A stretch of DNA of 43,811 nucleotides from Bacteroidales bacterium (GTDB lineage: Bacteria; Bacteroidota; Bacteroidia; Bacteroidales; UBA7960): assembly GCA_007129255.1 (NCBI GenBank), contig SKVW01000083.1, positions 1 through 43,811 of the forward strand, in the 5' to 3' direction. Shown piece by piece: positions 18,804-28,300 of this stretch. The notes under the pieces are model-generated. The model saw only the letters and a list, made by a program, of their open reading frames with translations. It searched no databases and was not told where the DNA came from. Both the position numbers and the translations under genes were made by a program. Numbering within the stretch: position 1 is the stretch's first letter; every line of letters starts with the position of its first letter.

Positions 18804-20336
18804 ATGAGAAGGTACCTGTTCCAGAAAGATTTCCAGGATATGCCCATGGTTCAGTACGATGTGGTGATCGTGGGCGGGGGACTTGCCGGTTTGTACACCG
18901 CCTTGCAGCTTAATGAAGGGCTATCCTGCGCTGTGCTTGTAAAGGACAGGCTCAACACCTGCAATACTTCACTTGCCCAGGGCGGGGTTGCCGCGGTAGT
19001 GGAACCCGAAGATGAAACCCGGCTTCATCTGGAAGACACTTTAAAAGCCGCTGCAGGCATTGCCGATAAGGAGCTGGCACGCCTGATGGTGGAACAGGGG
19101 CCCAAAGAAATTGACCGCCTCGTTTCCCTGGGTGTGCCCTTTGATAAAAATCCGGAAGGGAAATGGCATACAACCAAAGAAGGCGCCCATACCCGAAAAC
19201 GGGTGCTGCACTGTGGCGGAGATGCCACCGGCCGCCTTATCATGGACCGCTTGAAAACGGCAGTTGCTGAAAAACCCAATGTAGAAATCCTTGAAAACCG
19301 ATTCCTGGTGGATGTGCTTACTGGGGAGAATGGCCGGGCTTGCGGGGTGGTGGCTTTTGAAAACGATTATTGCATACTGTCTGCCAAAGCAATGGTGATC
19401 TGCACCGGTGGCATCGGCCGGGTATACCGGCACACCACCAATCGTCACAGCATTACCGGAGATGGCATTGCTGCAGCAGCCAGGGCGGGCGCCACCCTGA
19501 AACACATGGAGTTTGTGCAGTTTCATCCCACGGCATTTATGGACACAGAATCAGGGAAAACCCGTTTTCTGATCTCCGAGGCCGTCAGGGGGGAAGGGGG
19601 TATTTTGCGAAATCCTTCCGGAAATCCCTTTATGGAAGGGCGGCATGAGTTGAAAGATCTGGCTCCAAGGGATGTGGTGGCCAGGGAGATTTTCCTGGAA
19701 ATGAAAAAAGCCGGAACCAACCACGTTTTCCTGGATATAACCACCCGCTCCAAAAACTTTTTATCCAAACGTTTTCCCACCATATACCGGAATTGCCTGG
19801 AGCAGGGGGTTCATATGGAGCAGGACCTGATCCCGGTTGCCCCGGTTCAGCATTACTTTATGGGGGGAATAGAGACCAACCGATACGGACAAACTTCGGT
19901 AGAAAACCTGTATGCTGCAGGGGAGGCTGCCTGTACCGGAGTGCACGGTGCCAACCGCCTGGCAAGCAACTCTTTGCTGGAGTGCCTGGTGTTTGGATCG
20001 CAATGTGCCCGTCATATCAATACCGAAAAAAGTTCAAAAGAAGTTCTGCCGGGTATCTCTCCATCCCACAAGACCATTTCTCCTGTTGATACTGAATCCA
20101 TTGAAAAGAAAATCCGCAACCTGATGCAGGATTATGCAGGTATCGTAAGAAATGAAAAAGGCCTGCAACGTGCTTTATCCGGCCTCCATGGTATTTTAAA
20201 AGACCTGGAGGTTCGGGATTTACGTCACGGCCAACCCATGGAAGTTTACAACATGGCTTTTGTGGGAAAGGAAATAATCAATGCGGCCCTTAAGCGCAAG
20301 CAAAGTACCGGAGCACATTACCGGGATGATTCGTAA
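18804..20336 (+). CDS. nadB: L-aspartate oxidase
   Basis: FAD-binding DVVIVGGGLAGLYTALQL; NTSLAQGGVAAV; HPTAF; GLYDPHG-equivalent VHGANRLASNSLLECLVFG; in operon with nadA and nadC. Confidence 0.96.
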   Translation: MRRYLFQKDFQDMPMVQYDVVIVGGGLAGLYTALQLNEGLSCAVLVKDRLNTCNTSLAQGGVAAVVEPEDETRLHLEDTLKAAAGIADKELARLMVEQGPKEIDRLVSLGVPFDKNPEGKWHTTKEGAHTRKRVLHCGGDATGRLIMDRLKTAVAEKPNVEILENRFLVDVLTGENGRACGVVAFENDYCILSAKAMVICTGGIGRVYRHTTNRHSITGDGIAAAARAGATLKHMEFVQFHPTAFMDTESGKTRFLISEAVRGEGGILRNPSGNPFMEGRHELKDLAPRDVVAREIFLEMKKAGTNHVFLDITTRSKNFLSKRFPTIYRNCLEQGVHMEQDLIPVAPVQHYFMGGIETNRYGQTSVENLYAAGEAACTGVHGANRLASNSLLECLVFGSQCARHINTEKSSKEVLPGISPSHKTISPVDTESIEKKIRNLMQDYAGIVRNEKGLQRALSGLHGILKDLEVRDLRHGQPMEVYNMAFVGKEIINAALKRKQSTGAHYRDDS

Positions 20337-20381
20337 AAAAGAAGAACAGACCGGAAGATTTTTTTTCAAAAAAAATAAAAC

Positions 20382-21221
20382 ATGAACATACAGCACATCA
20401 GCGAACCGGACCATAGCATTATCAAAGCCCTGTCAGAAGATATCGGCAGTGGAGATGTAACCACCGGCAGTGTGGTGCCTCCCGGAACCATGGTAAAAGG
20501 GAGATTTCTGGCCAAAGAAGCCGGAGTTGTTTGCGGGCTGGAGGTTGCCCGTCGTGTTTTTCATTTGCTGGATGAGTCTGTCCTTTTCCAGGCAATGGTA
20601 AAAGACGGGGACAAAGTAACCAAAGGCACTGTGCTGGGAGAAGTTTCCGGCCCGGCGGCAGCCATCCTCAGTGGTGAAAGGGTTGCCCTTAATTTTTTAC
20701 AGCGCTTGTCGGGCATTTCAACCAAAGTATCCCAACTTGTCGGGAAGGTTTCAGGAAGCGGGGTTACCCTGGTTGACACCCGAAAGACCACCCCCGGGCT
20801 GAGGGTGCTGGAGAAATACGCGGTGAGGACCGGGGGAGGAAGCAACCACCGTATGAATCTTTCCGACGGGGTTTTGATAAAAGACAACCACATCAAGGCA
20901 GCCGGAGGCATCACCCCTGCGGTAAAGGCTGCAAAGCAAAAGGCTCCCCGTACCCTTAAAATTGAAGTGGAGGTGGAAAACCTGGACCAGGTCCGGGAAG
21001 CCCTGAAAGCCGGGGCCGACATCATCATGCTGGACAATATGGACCTTGAAACCATGGCAGCGGCTGTTTCCATCATTGACTGCAAAGCCCTCACAGAAGC
21101 TTCAGGAAACATGGACCAGAAAGACCTGATGGAGGTGGCCCGTACAGGGGTGGATATTATTTCCCTGGGAGCGCTCACACACAGCGTCAAATCATTGGAT
21201 ATCAGCCTAAAACTGGAATAA
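20382..21221 (+). CDS. nadC: Nicotinate-nucleotide diphosphorylase (carboxylating)
   Basis: EDIGSGDVTT; LNFLQRLSGIST; DTRKTTPGLRVLEKYAVRTGGGSNHRMNLSDGVLIKDNHI. Confidence 0.97.
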   Translation: MNIQHISEPDHSIIKALSEDIGSGDVTTGSVVPPGTMVKGRFLAKEAGVVCGLEVARRVFHLLDESVLFQAMVKDGDKVTKGTVLGEVSGPAAAILSGERVALNFLQRLSGISTKVSQLVGKVSGSGVTLVDTRKTTPGLRVLEKYAVRTGGGSNHRMNLSDGVLIKDNHIKAAGGITPAVKAAKQKAPRTLKIEVEVENLDQVREALKAGADIIMLDNMDLETMAAAVSIIDCKALTEASGNMDQKDLMEVARTGVDIISLGALTHSVKSLDISLKLE

Positions 21222-21256
21222 TTTCCCGGGTAATTTTTTATCCGGAAAGGCACAGT

Positions 21257-21329
21257 GCCCCTTAAGCTCAGCTGACATAGCGACGCCATCCTAATGCGCA
21301 GTTCGCGGGTTCAAGCCCCGTGAAAGGTT
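21257..21329 (+). pseudogene. Degenerate tRNA-Arg(CCU)-like sequence
   Basis: 73 nt laid out with canonical segment lengths: GCTC D-stem start, 7-nt loop ATCCTAA with U33 and CCT at 34-36, 5-nt variable loop AGTTC, T-arm GCGGG-TTCAAGC-CCCGT. Mismatches in acceptor (2/7), anticodon stem (2/5) and D-stem (1/4); lacks U8 and G19. Confidence 0.5.
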
Positions 21330-21336
21330 CAGAATT

Positions 21337-21882
21337 TTATGGGTAAGCATTAAATGAACAGATCTCCTCTGTTGGTTTTCTGATTTTTTTGCGCTTTTTT
21401 TCTTTTTCGGGATAACCCAGGGTGATAAGCAAAGGGATTCGCTTTTTTGCAGGGATGTTCAGCAAATTTTTCACCTTTTTTTCATCAAACCATCCAATCA
21501 TGCAGGTTCCCAGATTCAAGTCTGCGGCTTGCAGACAAAAATGCTCCGCCACGATGCCTATGTCCATCAGGTAATAATCTTTATCCTTAATGGAACTGCC
21601 GATTTTGGAGAGCCAGGTGGGGGGCTCGGCTACAAGTGCGGCAATGACCGGGGCCTGCAGGGCAAATTTATTAAACCGCAGCACCTCGCTGAAACTTGCC
21701 CCGGCCACTTTTCCCTTTAACTCAGGGTCGGTAACCACCACAAAGTGCCACGGCTGGGAGTTGCATGCCGATGGAGCCAGGCGGCAGGCCTCAATGATCT
21801 GATGGATCTTTTCTTCCTCCACCTCGCGGGAGGAATATTTTCTTACGCTTTCTCTCTGTTCAACCAGTCTTGAAAAATTCAT
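21337..21882 (-). CDS. Nitroreductase family protein
   Basis: VEQRESVRKYSSREVEEEKIHQIIEACRLAPSACNSQPWHFVVV; LNLGTCMIGWFDEKKVKNLLNIP; LITLGYPEKE. Confidence 0.92.
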   Translation of the reverse strand: MNFSRLVEQRESVRKYSSREVEEEKIHQIIEACRLAPSACNSQPWHFVVVTDPELKGKVAGASFSEVLRFNKFALQAPVIAALVAEPPTWLSKIGSSIKDKDYYLMDIGIVAEHFCLQAADLNLGTCMIGWFDEKKVKNLLNIPAKKRIPLLITLGYPEKEKKRKKIRKPTEEICSFNAYP

Positions 21883-22113
21883 GGGCAGGGGCTTTGGATT
21901 TTAGATCAAAGTTAAGGAAGATGAGGTTTTTTTGATAAAAATTCCTCAACAATAGCGCGTGTTTTTTGTTAAAAATCTTGTAATTCGTAATTATTGCAAA
22001 ACAAATAAAGATCAGGGTTTTCGCAAGCAAAAAATTTTTTAGCCCGGGTAATAATTTATGCAGTTTAAGGCTTTTTAAATGCCAATGAACTTTTTATTTT
22101 TCCCTGAAAACCT

Positions 22114-22121
22114 TATATTTG
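22114..22121 (+). promoter_or_regulatory. Bacteroidota -7 promoter element upstream of the encapsulin operon
   Basis: TATATTTG matches TAnnTTTG about 65 bp upstream of the ATG at 22187. Confidence 0.5.
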
Positions 22122-22186
22122 CTTATTGCAAGCAGTTTAATTACAAATAATTACTCATTAATAACTCTTTTTAAAAATCAACACTT

Positions 22187-22546
22187 ATGTCAAATTATCA
22201 CGAACCAGCAGAAGAATTATCGCAGGAGGCGCGCAACTTTTCCCGTGCGCTGAACAGCCTGAAAGAAGAAATTGAAGCAGTAGACTGGTATCATCAGCGG
22301 GTGGTTACCAGCAACGATGATGATCTTGCCGCGATCATGGCTCACAACCGTGATGAAGAGATTGAGCATGCCTGCATGACCCTTGAGTGGCTCCGCAGAA
22401 ATATGCCCGGATGGGATGAAGAGCTGCGCAACTGGTTGTTTAAGGAAGGCAATATTATGGACTCCCATGGGGATGATCATGATGATGACCACGGAAGCGG
22501 TGGTGGAAAATCAGATTCGCTTGGAATTGGAAAAATTAAAAAATAA
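22187..22546 (+). CDS. Encapsulated ferritin-like protein (EncFtn), encapsulin cargo
   Basis: EEIEAVDWYHQRV and AHNRDEEIEHACMTLEWLRR motifs of EncFtn; C-terminal cargo-loading-like peptide SDSLGIGKIKK; directly upstream of encapsulin. Confidence 0.93.
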   Translation: MSNYHEPAEELSQEARNFSRALNSLKEEIEAVDWYHQRVVTSNDDDLAAIMAHNRDEEIEHACMTLEWLRRNMPGWDEELRNWLFKEGNIMDSHGDDHDDDHGSGGGKSDSLGIGKIKK

Positions 22547-22558
22547 GAGGAGGACAAC

Positions 22559-23347
22559 ATGGATATTTTAAGAAAATCATTAGCCCCCATCTCACAGGAA
22601 GCATGGGAAGAAATAAATGACACGGCGGTGGAAGTGCTTTCCGAAGTGCTTTCGGCCCGTAAGTTTGTAGATGTGGAAGGACCCCAAGGTTGGGACTATG
22701 CGGCTCTGAACCTGGGACGCATCGAGGTGCCTGCCAACCAGAAAGGGAAGGTAAAGTATGGCATCAGCCAGGTCCTTCCGCTGGTGGAAGCCCGCATTCC
22801 TTTTGAGCTGAATATCTGGGAACTGGATAACGCTGTGCGCGGAGCCGAGGACATAGACCTGGATGCCATGGAAGATGCCGCCCGTGAAATTGCACAGTTT
22901 GAAGAAAAGGTAATCTACGAAGGGTTTAAGGCAGCCAACATCACCGGTTTGAATGCCAGCGATTACCCGTCCATTCCTTTTCCGCAGGAAGCTGAAGAGA
23001 TCCTCAGCGCTGTTGCAAAAGGCACCGCCAAACTAAAAGCCAACTCCATTGAGGGACCCTACAACCTGGTACTCAACACCGAAAAGTGGGAAAAAGTGAA
23101 CTCCTATGTGCGGGGATATCCTTTGCGCAAGCAACTGGAAAACCTGCTTGGCGGTTCCATTATCATGGCTCCATACGTAAAGGATGCTTTCCTTGTATCT
23201 GAGCGCGGTGGCGACTTTAAAATGGTTGTAGGCCAGGATCTTTCCATCGGTTATGAATCACACGACAACAAAACCGTTCAGCTTTATTTTACCGAGTCAT
23301 TCACTTTCCAGCTGGTGGATCCGGCTGCGGTAATTGTGCTCAAGTAA
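22559..23347 (+). CDS. Family 1 encapsulin nanocompartment shell protein
   Basis: MDILRKSLAPISQEAWEEINDTAVEVLSEVLSARKFVDVEGPQGWDYAALNLGR ... SIGYESHDNKTVQLYFTESFTFQLVDPAAVIVLK, typical HK97-fold encapsulin. Confidence 0.96.
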   Translation: MDILRKSLAPISQEAWEEINDTAVEVLSEVLSARKFVDVEGPQGWDYAALNLGRIEVPANQKGKVKYGISQVLPLVEARIPFELNIWELDNAVRGAEDIDLDAMEDAAREIAQFEEKVIYEGFKAANITGLNASDYPSIPFPQEAEEILSAVAKGTAKLKANSIEGPYNLVLNTEKWEKVNSYVRGYPLRKQLENLLGGSIIMAPYVKDAFLVSERGGDFKMVVGQDLSIGYESHDNKTVQLYFTESFTFQLVDPAAVIVLK

Positions 23348-23370
23348 CAAAAGATGTATAGCAAATAAAA

Positions 23371-23400
23371 AAACCGCCTCGTATTTGGGGCGGTTTTTTT
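23371..23400 (+). terminator. Intrinsic terminator after the encapsulin operon
   Basis: aaaccgcc tcgtatttgg ggcggttttttt stem-loop plus T run. Confidence 0.85.
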
Positions 23401-23439
23401 ATGGTCATTTTTCAGGAAAGCATTTTGAACCCCTTAATT

Positions 23440-25089
23440 TTATTGCTTTTCTCCTTCTTTCTGCTTGAAATAATCTTCCATTACTTCCTTAAAATCCTTC
23501 ATGGTCATATCGTACTGGGGCGTAAGGGAATGTTTTCCGGGGAAGTTTTCCATATGCAGGGTGCTGGTTGGGAAGGCGAAGCGTACCCCTAGTTTTTCAG
23601 CCAGGCGGACGACTTCAATAAGTACTTCATGGCGCGCTCTCAGCTCTTCGGGCCAGGTAGGTACCGCAAAGAAGATATAAAACATGATCTTCAAAGAGAA
23701 GTCACCCATTTCATTAAACTCAACGATATAAAAGTCTTTGCGGGTTTGGGGGTGGTTTTCCACAATTTTGCGCAGGCCTTCCACAAACACTTCAATCAGG
23801 TCGGGGGGGGTGTCGTAAGTAACGGCAATGTGCATAAAAAAGCGGCGGAATCTGCGCAGGCCATGGTTGTCGATGGTGGAATCGGCCAGTTTGCCATTGG
23901 GTACATAGGTCAGGGAGTTTCTGAAAGTGCGGATGCGTGTGGAGCGAAAGCCTACTTCTTCTACGGACCCATCGATTTCTCCGCTGGTGATCCAATGGCC
24001 CACCGAAAAGGGCTTGTCGATAAAGATCATCAGTGAGCCAAAAAAGTTTTTCAGGGTATCCTGAGCGGCCAGGGCAAGGGCCAGTCCGCCGATGGAAAGA
24101 CCGGCCAGCAGGGCCGTAATGTTCACATCCAGGTTTTGTAAAATAAACAAACCCCCAATAACCACCACAAAAACCCTCAGTACCTTGCGGATCAGGGGCA
24201 CTACATGGTTGTCCAGGCTGGAGTCACTTTCTCCGGCAAGTTTTTCCAGGTAAAGGGAAAACACATCCACCAGCTTGTAAAATACCAGGGTGGCAAAAAA
24301 AGGCAGGATGGCCCGGAAAGCATAGTTAAAATATTTGGCCACTTCGGCCGGCAGCTGTAGAATGGGAAATACCACCATGATAAAAATAAACACCACAAAA
24401 AGACTCAGGGGCTTGGCTACAGGCAAAAGGTAAGGCCTTACAAGGCGGTCGTAACCCATCTGGCTGGCGCCCCGGTAAAGCACCTTGCTGAAAAGGAAAG
24501 TAAGCAGTTTATGCAGGAGAAAACTGAGCAAAATAATCAGGAGAATTCCTACATGCTGCCACAAATAGAGGCCGGCAAACTCATGGGTGCCGGTTCCGGG
24601 CATCATTTTTTGTAATAGCTCCGCACCAAAAGGAAAAACTTCTGCATGCAACCCGGGAATAACTTCCAGGCTGTACCGGCTATACATCCATTGGTCATTG
24701 TATTTTTCCAGGTAAATCTCCGGCAATTGGGAAACCGGCACAAAGCGATGTTCATCGGTTAGGGTATCGCGATAATTTGGGTCCTGAGGTATGGTAGCCA
24801 TATCCACATAATAACCCCTTCCATCCAACACCTGCTTAAGCCTGATGGCAAGATCTTCAGCTTCCTCCTGCTCAATGTCCGGGTGGTTAAAAGGCATGGC
24901 AGCCTTTTCGGGCTCATAACTTTCGGGTTGTAAAAAATACAAATGGGTATGAACAGCATCAAAAGGAGTGGACAAATCGGCTTCTTCCCTTGCTTCCTCC
25001 TGATTTTCCGGGCTGTTTGCCGGACTTTGGGATGGGAGGAACCAAAGCATGCAAAAAAATAAAGCCGGCAAAAAGATCTTTGAGTTCAT
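23440..25089 (-). CDS. Mechanosensitive ion channel (MscS family) with N-terminal extracytoplasmic extension
   Basis: AAQDTLKNFFGSLMIFIDKPFSVGHWITSGEIDGSVEEVGFRSTRIRTFRNSLTYVPNGKL is the MscS pore-exit/beta domain. Start chosen at the ATG preceding signal peptide MNSKIFLPALFFCMLWFLPSQSPA. Confidence 0.92.
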   Translation of the reverse strand: MNSKIFLPALFFCMLWFLPSQSPANSPENQEEAREEADLSTPFDAVHTHLYFLQPESYEPEKAAMPFNHPDIEQEEAEDLAIRLKQVLDGRGYYVDMATIPQDPNYRDTLTDEHRFVPVSQLPEIYLEKYNDQWMYSRYSLEVIPGLHAEVFPFGAELLQKMMPGTGTHEFAGLYLWQHVGILLIILLSFLLHKLLTFLFSKVLYRGASQMGYDRLVRPYLLPVAKPLSLFVVFIFIMVVFPILQLPAEVAKYFNYAFRAILPFFATLVFYKLVDVFSLYLEKLAGESDSSLDNHVVPLIRKVLRVFVVVIGGLFILQNLDVNITALLAGLSIGGLALALAAQDTLKNFFGSLMIFIDKPFSVGHWITSGEIDGSVEEVGFRSTRIRTFRNSLTYVPNGKLADSTIDNHGLRRFRRFFMHIAVTYDTPPDLIEVFVEGLRKIVENHPQTRKDFYIVEFNEMGDFSLKIMFYIFFAVPTWPEELRARHEVLIEVVRLAEKLGVRFAFPTSTLHMENFPGKHSLTPQYDMTMKDFKEVMEDYFKQKEGEKQ

Positions 25090-25278
25090 GGTTTTGCTTT
25101 TTTGGGATTGAAAACGAAAGGGGTTCATTTGCAACCGCCTTCCGGCATCAAAAATACAAATATTGATCAATGATGGCAAAAATTGAAGATGAGCGCAAAG
25201 ATTTGCTGCAGATTTAATAACAAAAAGGGTTAGGTGCAAAAACCCCTTTACAAAACCGCAAAACCTTTAGGCGTTCCT

Positions 25279-25307
25279 TTTGAATAATAAAAAATATTCT
25301 AACTTTG
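25279..25307 (+). promoter_or_regulatory. Bacteroidota promoter (-33 TTTG, -7 TAACTTTG)
   Basis: TTTG at 25279-25282 and TAACTTTG at 25300-25307, 17 bp apart. Confidence 0.6.
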
Positions 25308-25328
25308 AATGCATTAAAAAATCAAGAT

Positions 25329-28300
25329 TTGGCAAGAGCAAGAAAATTCGGCGCATTTAGCGGGGTTTTTACTCCTTCCATTCTGGCTATTCTTGGGGTG
25401 ATCATGTTTTTGCGTCTGCCCTGGATTGTTGGTCAGGCAGGCTTGTGGTCTACCCTGGGCATTATTTTGGTTGCCCATATTATATCCATTAGTACCGGAT
25501 TGAGTGTGGCTTCCATTGCCACCGATAAAAGGGTAGAGACCGGCGGCAGCTATTTTATTCTTTCAAGGACCCTTGGCCTGCCTATTGGCGGCACTCTTGG
25601 CATAGCCCTTTTTGCAGGCTTATCATTCAGTGTAAGTTTGTACCTGCTGGGTTTTTCCGAAACCATCCTGACTTATTTTGGAATGGAGATCACCCTGAAT
25701 AATATTCGTCTGGTCGGCTCCCTTGTTCTTCTTTTGATCACCATCCTGGCCTTTACCAGCACGGCACTTGCCATAAAGGTCCAGTATTTTATTTTGCTGG
25801 CCATTGTTTTGTCTCTGGTTTCGGTTTTTTTTGGCAGCCATGAGCATGTACCGGCCGAACCCCTGTTAAGGCCCTACGGGCAGGTGCTTCCATGGATCAC
25901 GCTTTTTGCCATATTTTTTCCTGCCGTTACAGGTTTCCAGGCAGGTGTGGCCATGTCGGGTGACCTGAAAGATCCCCGGAAAAACATCCCCTTAGGAACC
26001 ATGATGGCCATACTGGTTGGCCTGGTTATTTACACCGGCCTGGCCGTATTTTTTGCCTATACCATGGAAAGGGAAATGCTGTTGTTTGATCCGCAGGTGT
26101 TATTCAATACTTCCCTGGTTCCCCAGCTGGTAATCCTGGGTATTCTTTTTGCAACCCTTTCTTCGGCTCTGGTGAGCATTCTGGGAGCACCCAGGATTTT
26201 GCAGGCGGTGGCCATTGACCGCATATTGCCCGGTTTCTTTTCCCGGGGATACGGACCCTCCAACGAACCGCGCAATGCCCTGATCTTTACCTTTTTTATT
26301 GCCCTTTCGGGGGTGTTGATCGGAGAACTGAACGTGATTGCCCGCATAGTCACCATATTTTTTATCATCATTTATGGCTTTCTGAATATTACCTATGCCA
26401 TTGAAAGCTGGGCCGGCAGTGATTTCCGGCCTTCCTTCAGAATCCCCAGATTTGTGAGTATCATTGGAGCATTGGCCAGCATCGTGGTGATGATCCAGCT
26501 TGATATCATTGCCCTTCTGGTGGCTTCCTTGGCACTGATTCTCCTGTTTTTATTTTTAAAGAGAAGAGAACTGACGCTGCAAACCGGAGATACCTGGAAC
26601 AGCATCTGGGCCTCCCTTGTAAAAACGGGGCTGAAAAAACTTACCTTTTCTGTTAATAAGCCAAGAAACTGGCGGCCCAATGTAATTTTGTTTTCGGGAG
26701 GGGAAAAAACCAGGCCTCATTTGGTTGAAATGGGAAAAAGTCTGGTTGGGCGACAGGGGATCTTTACCAACTTTGAACTGGTGGAAAATCCCTCCGGAGA
26801 CATAATGCTGGGAAAAAAGGATTTCAGGCCCCCTCAAAAGGGTAAAGAAAAAGACGGACTGCTGGTGCGAAAGCATACCTGCCGGGATATTTATGAGGGA
26901 ATGGATATCATTACCCGGGTATATGGATTTACCGGCTTTGAACCCAATACCGTGCTGATGGGATGGGGAAGGAACTCCCGTGAGCCCGAAAAATTTGCAA
27001 GACTTTTAACCAACCTGAAAAAACAGGATTACAACTGTGCCTTTCTGAATTATGATAAAACCGCCGGCTTTGGAGATCACCGTCTTATTGATTTTTGGTG
27101 GAACGGCAGGGGCAGAAGTCTTTCCCTGGCCCTGACCCTGCTCAGGTTTGTTGTTTCCAGCGATTTTTGGAGCGGCTGTCGCTTAAGGGTACTGGTGATC
27201 AGTTACGACAGCTCAAAAAATGATACTTTTTATGGCCTAATAAACCAAATGCTGGAAAACTACCGCCTTACTGCAATGGTAAAAGTGATCAATAACGGTG
27301 TTGAACAATTGCCCGAGGAACAGATCATCCATTCCGAATCACGCCAAACCGACCTTACCGTATTGCCCTTGCCGGAGTTTGGGCCCAAAGATGCAAAAGG
27401 TGCTGTGGAAAAAGCCAACCAGCTTTCTGCCAACCTGCGAACCACCCTGTTCATAAGTGCTTCATCGTTTTTTGAAGAGGTGAATGTGCTCAAACCCAAA
27501 GAAAAGCCTTTGGTAAAAGAGGCCGAAATTGGGGAAAAGCCCCCGGCTGAAATAGTGAAAAACCTCAAACCTTCCTCCAGGGAGATCATCACCAATGAGG
27601 TCCACAATATCGGGGGAACGTTTGAGCGGATCACCAAAAAGTATTATGATGCCGGCTTATATGCCATCCTGAGGCAGCAATCCGGCTTTTTGCCCGAGAT
27701 GGAAAGCTTTGTTTTGAAAACCCTGGATAATCTTGAGCAGATGATAGAACAGGAAAAGCCCTCAGAATATAACAAGGCATTCCTGAGGGTATTAAACGAT
27801 TTTTCTTTTCATGCCCAGAAGCAAATACACAAAATCAAAGAGCAGCATTTACCGGAAAATAGCCAAATCCTTTCCAATGCCACTGAAGTATACCTGGATG
27901 AACTCAGGGCCGTGATCAACGTAATGCCCGAAAGAATCAGGATTAAGTTGCCAAGAAAGGGGTTTGCTATCAAAAGCCACGACAATTTCCGCACCCGTAG
28001 TTATAAGATCAGGAAAATGATTCTGGCCACCCTGGCAAGGGGTCCGGTCACCCACCGCATAAGGATAACTCCTGCGGCAAGATACTTTCTTTACCACAGG
28101 CGACTGGAGTCCATGCGCAACATAATGAATGATTTTGCACTTCATACCTTCGAAGAGGTAGTAGAACTGCGAAAAACCTTTACCGATATTCATGAACTGA
28201 TTGAGAAAAGCCGCCTGACTATTGCTGACAGGAGTAAAGTATTTGAACGCATCAGTCTGGAACGCTCCCGCCTGAAAGCCAAAATAGAAGTGCTTAAAAG

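Noticed and set aside
20561-21289. 242-aa minus-strand ORF opposite nadC
   Set aside because: Shadow ORF of nadC with Ser/Arg-rich composition typical of antisense translation
17788-21992. Shared 12-mer TAATTCGTAATT upstream of nadA and upstream of the encapsulin operon
   Set aside because: AT-rich 12-mers recur by chance in a window this size; only the nadA copy forms a TAnnTTTG element
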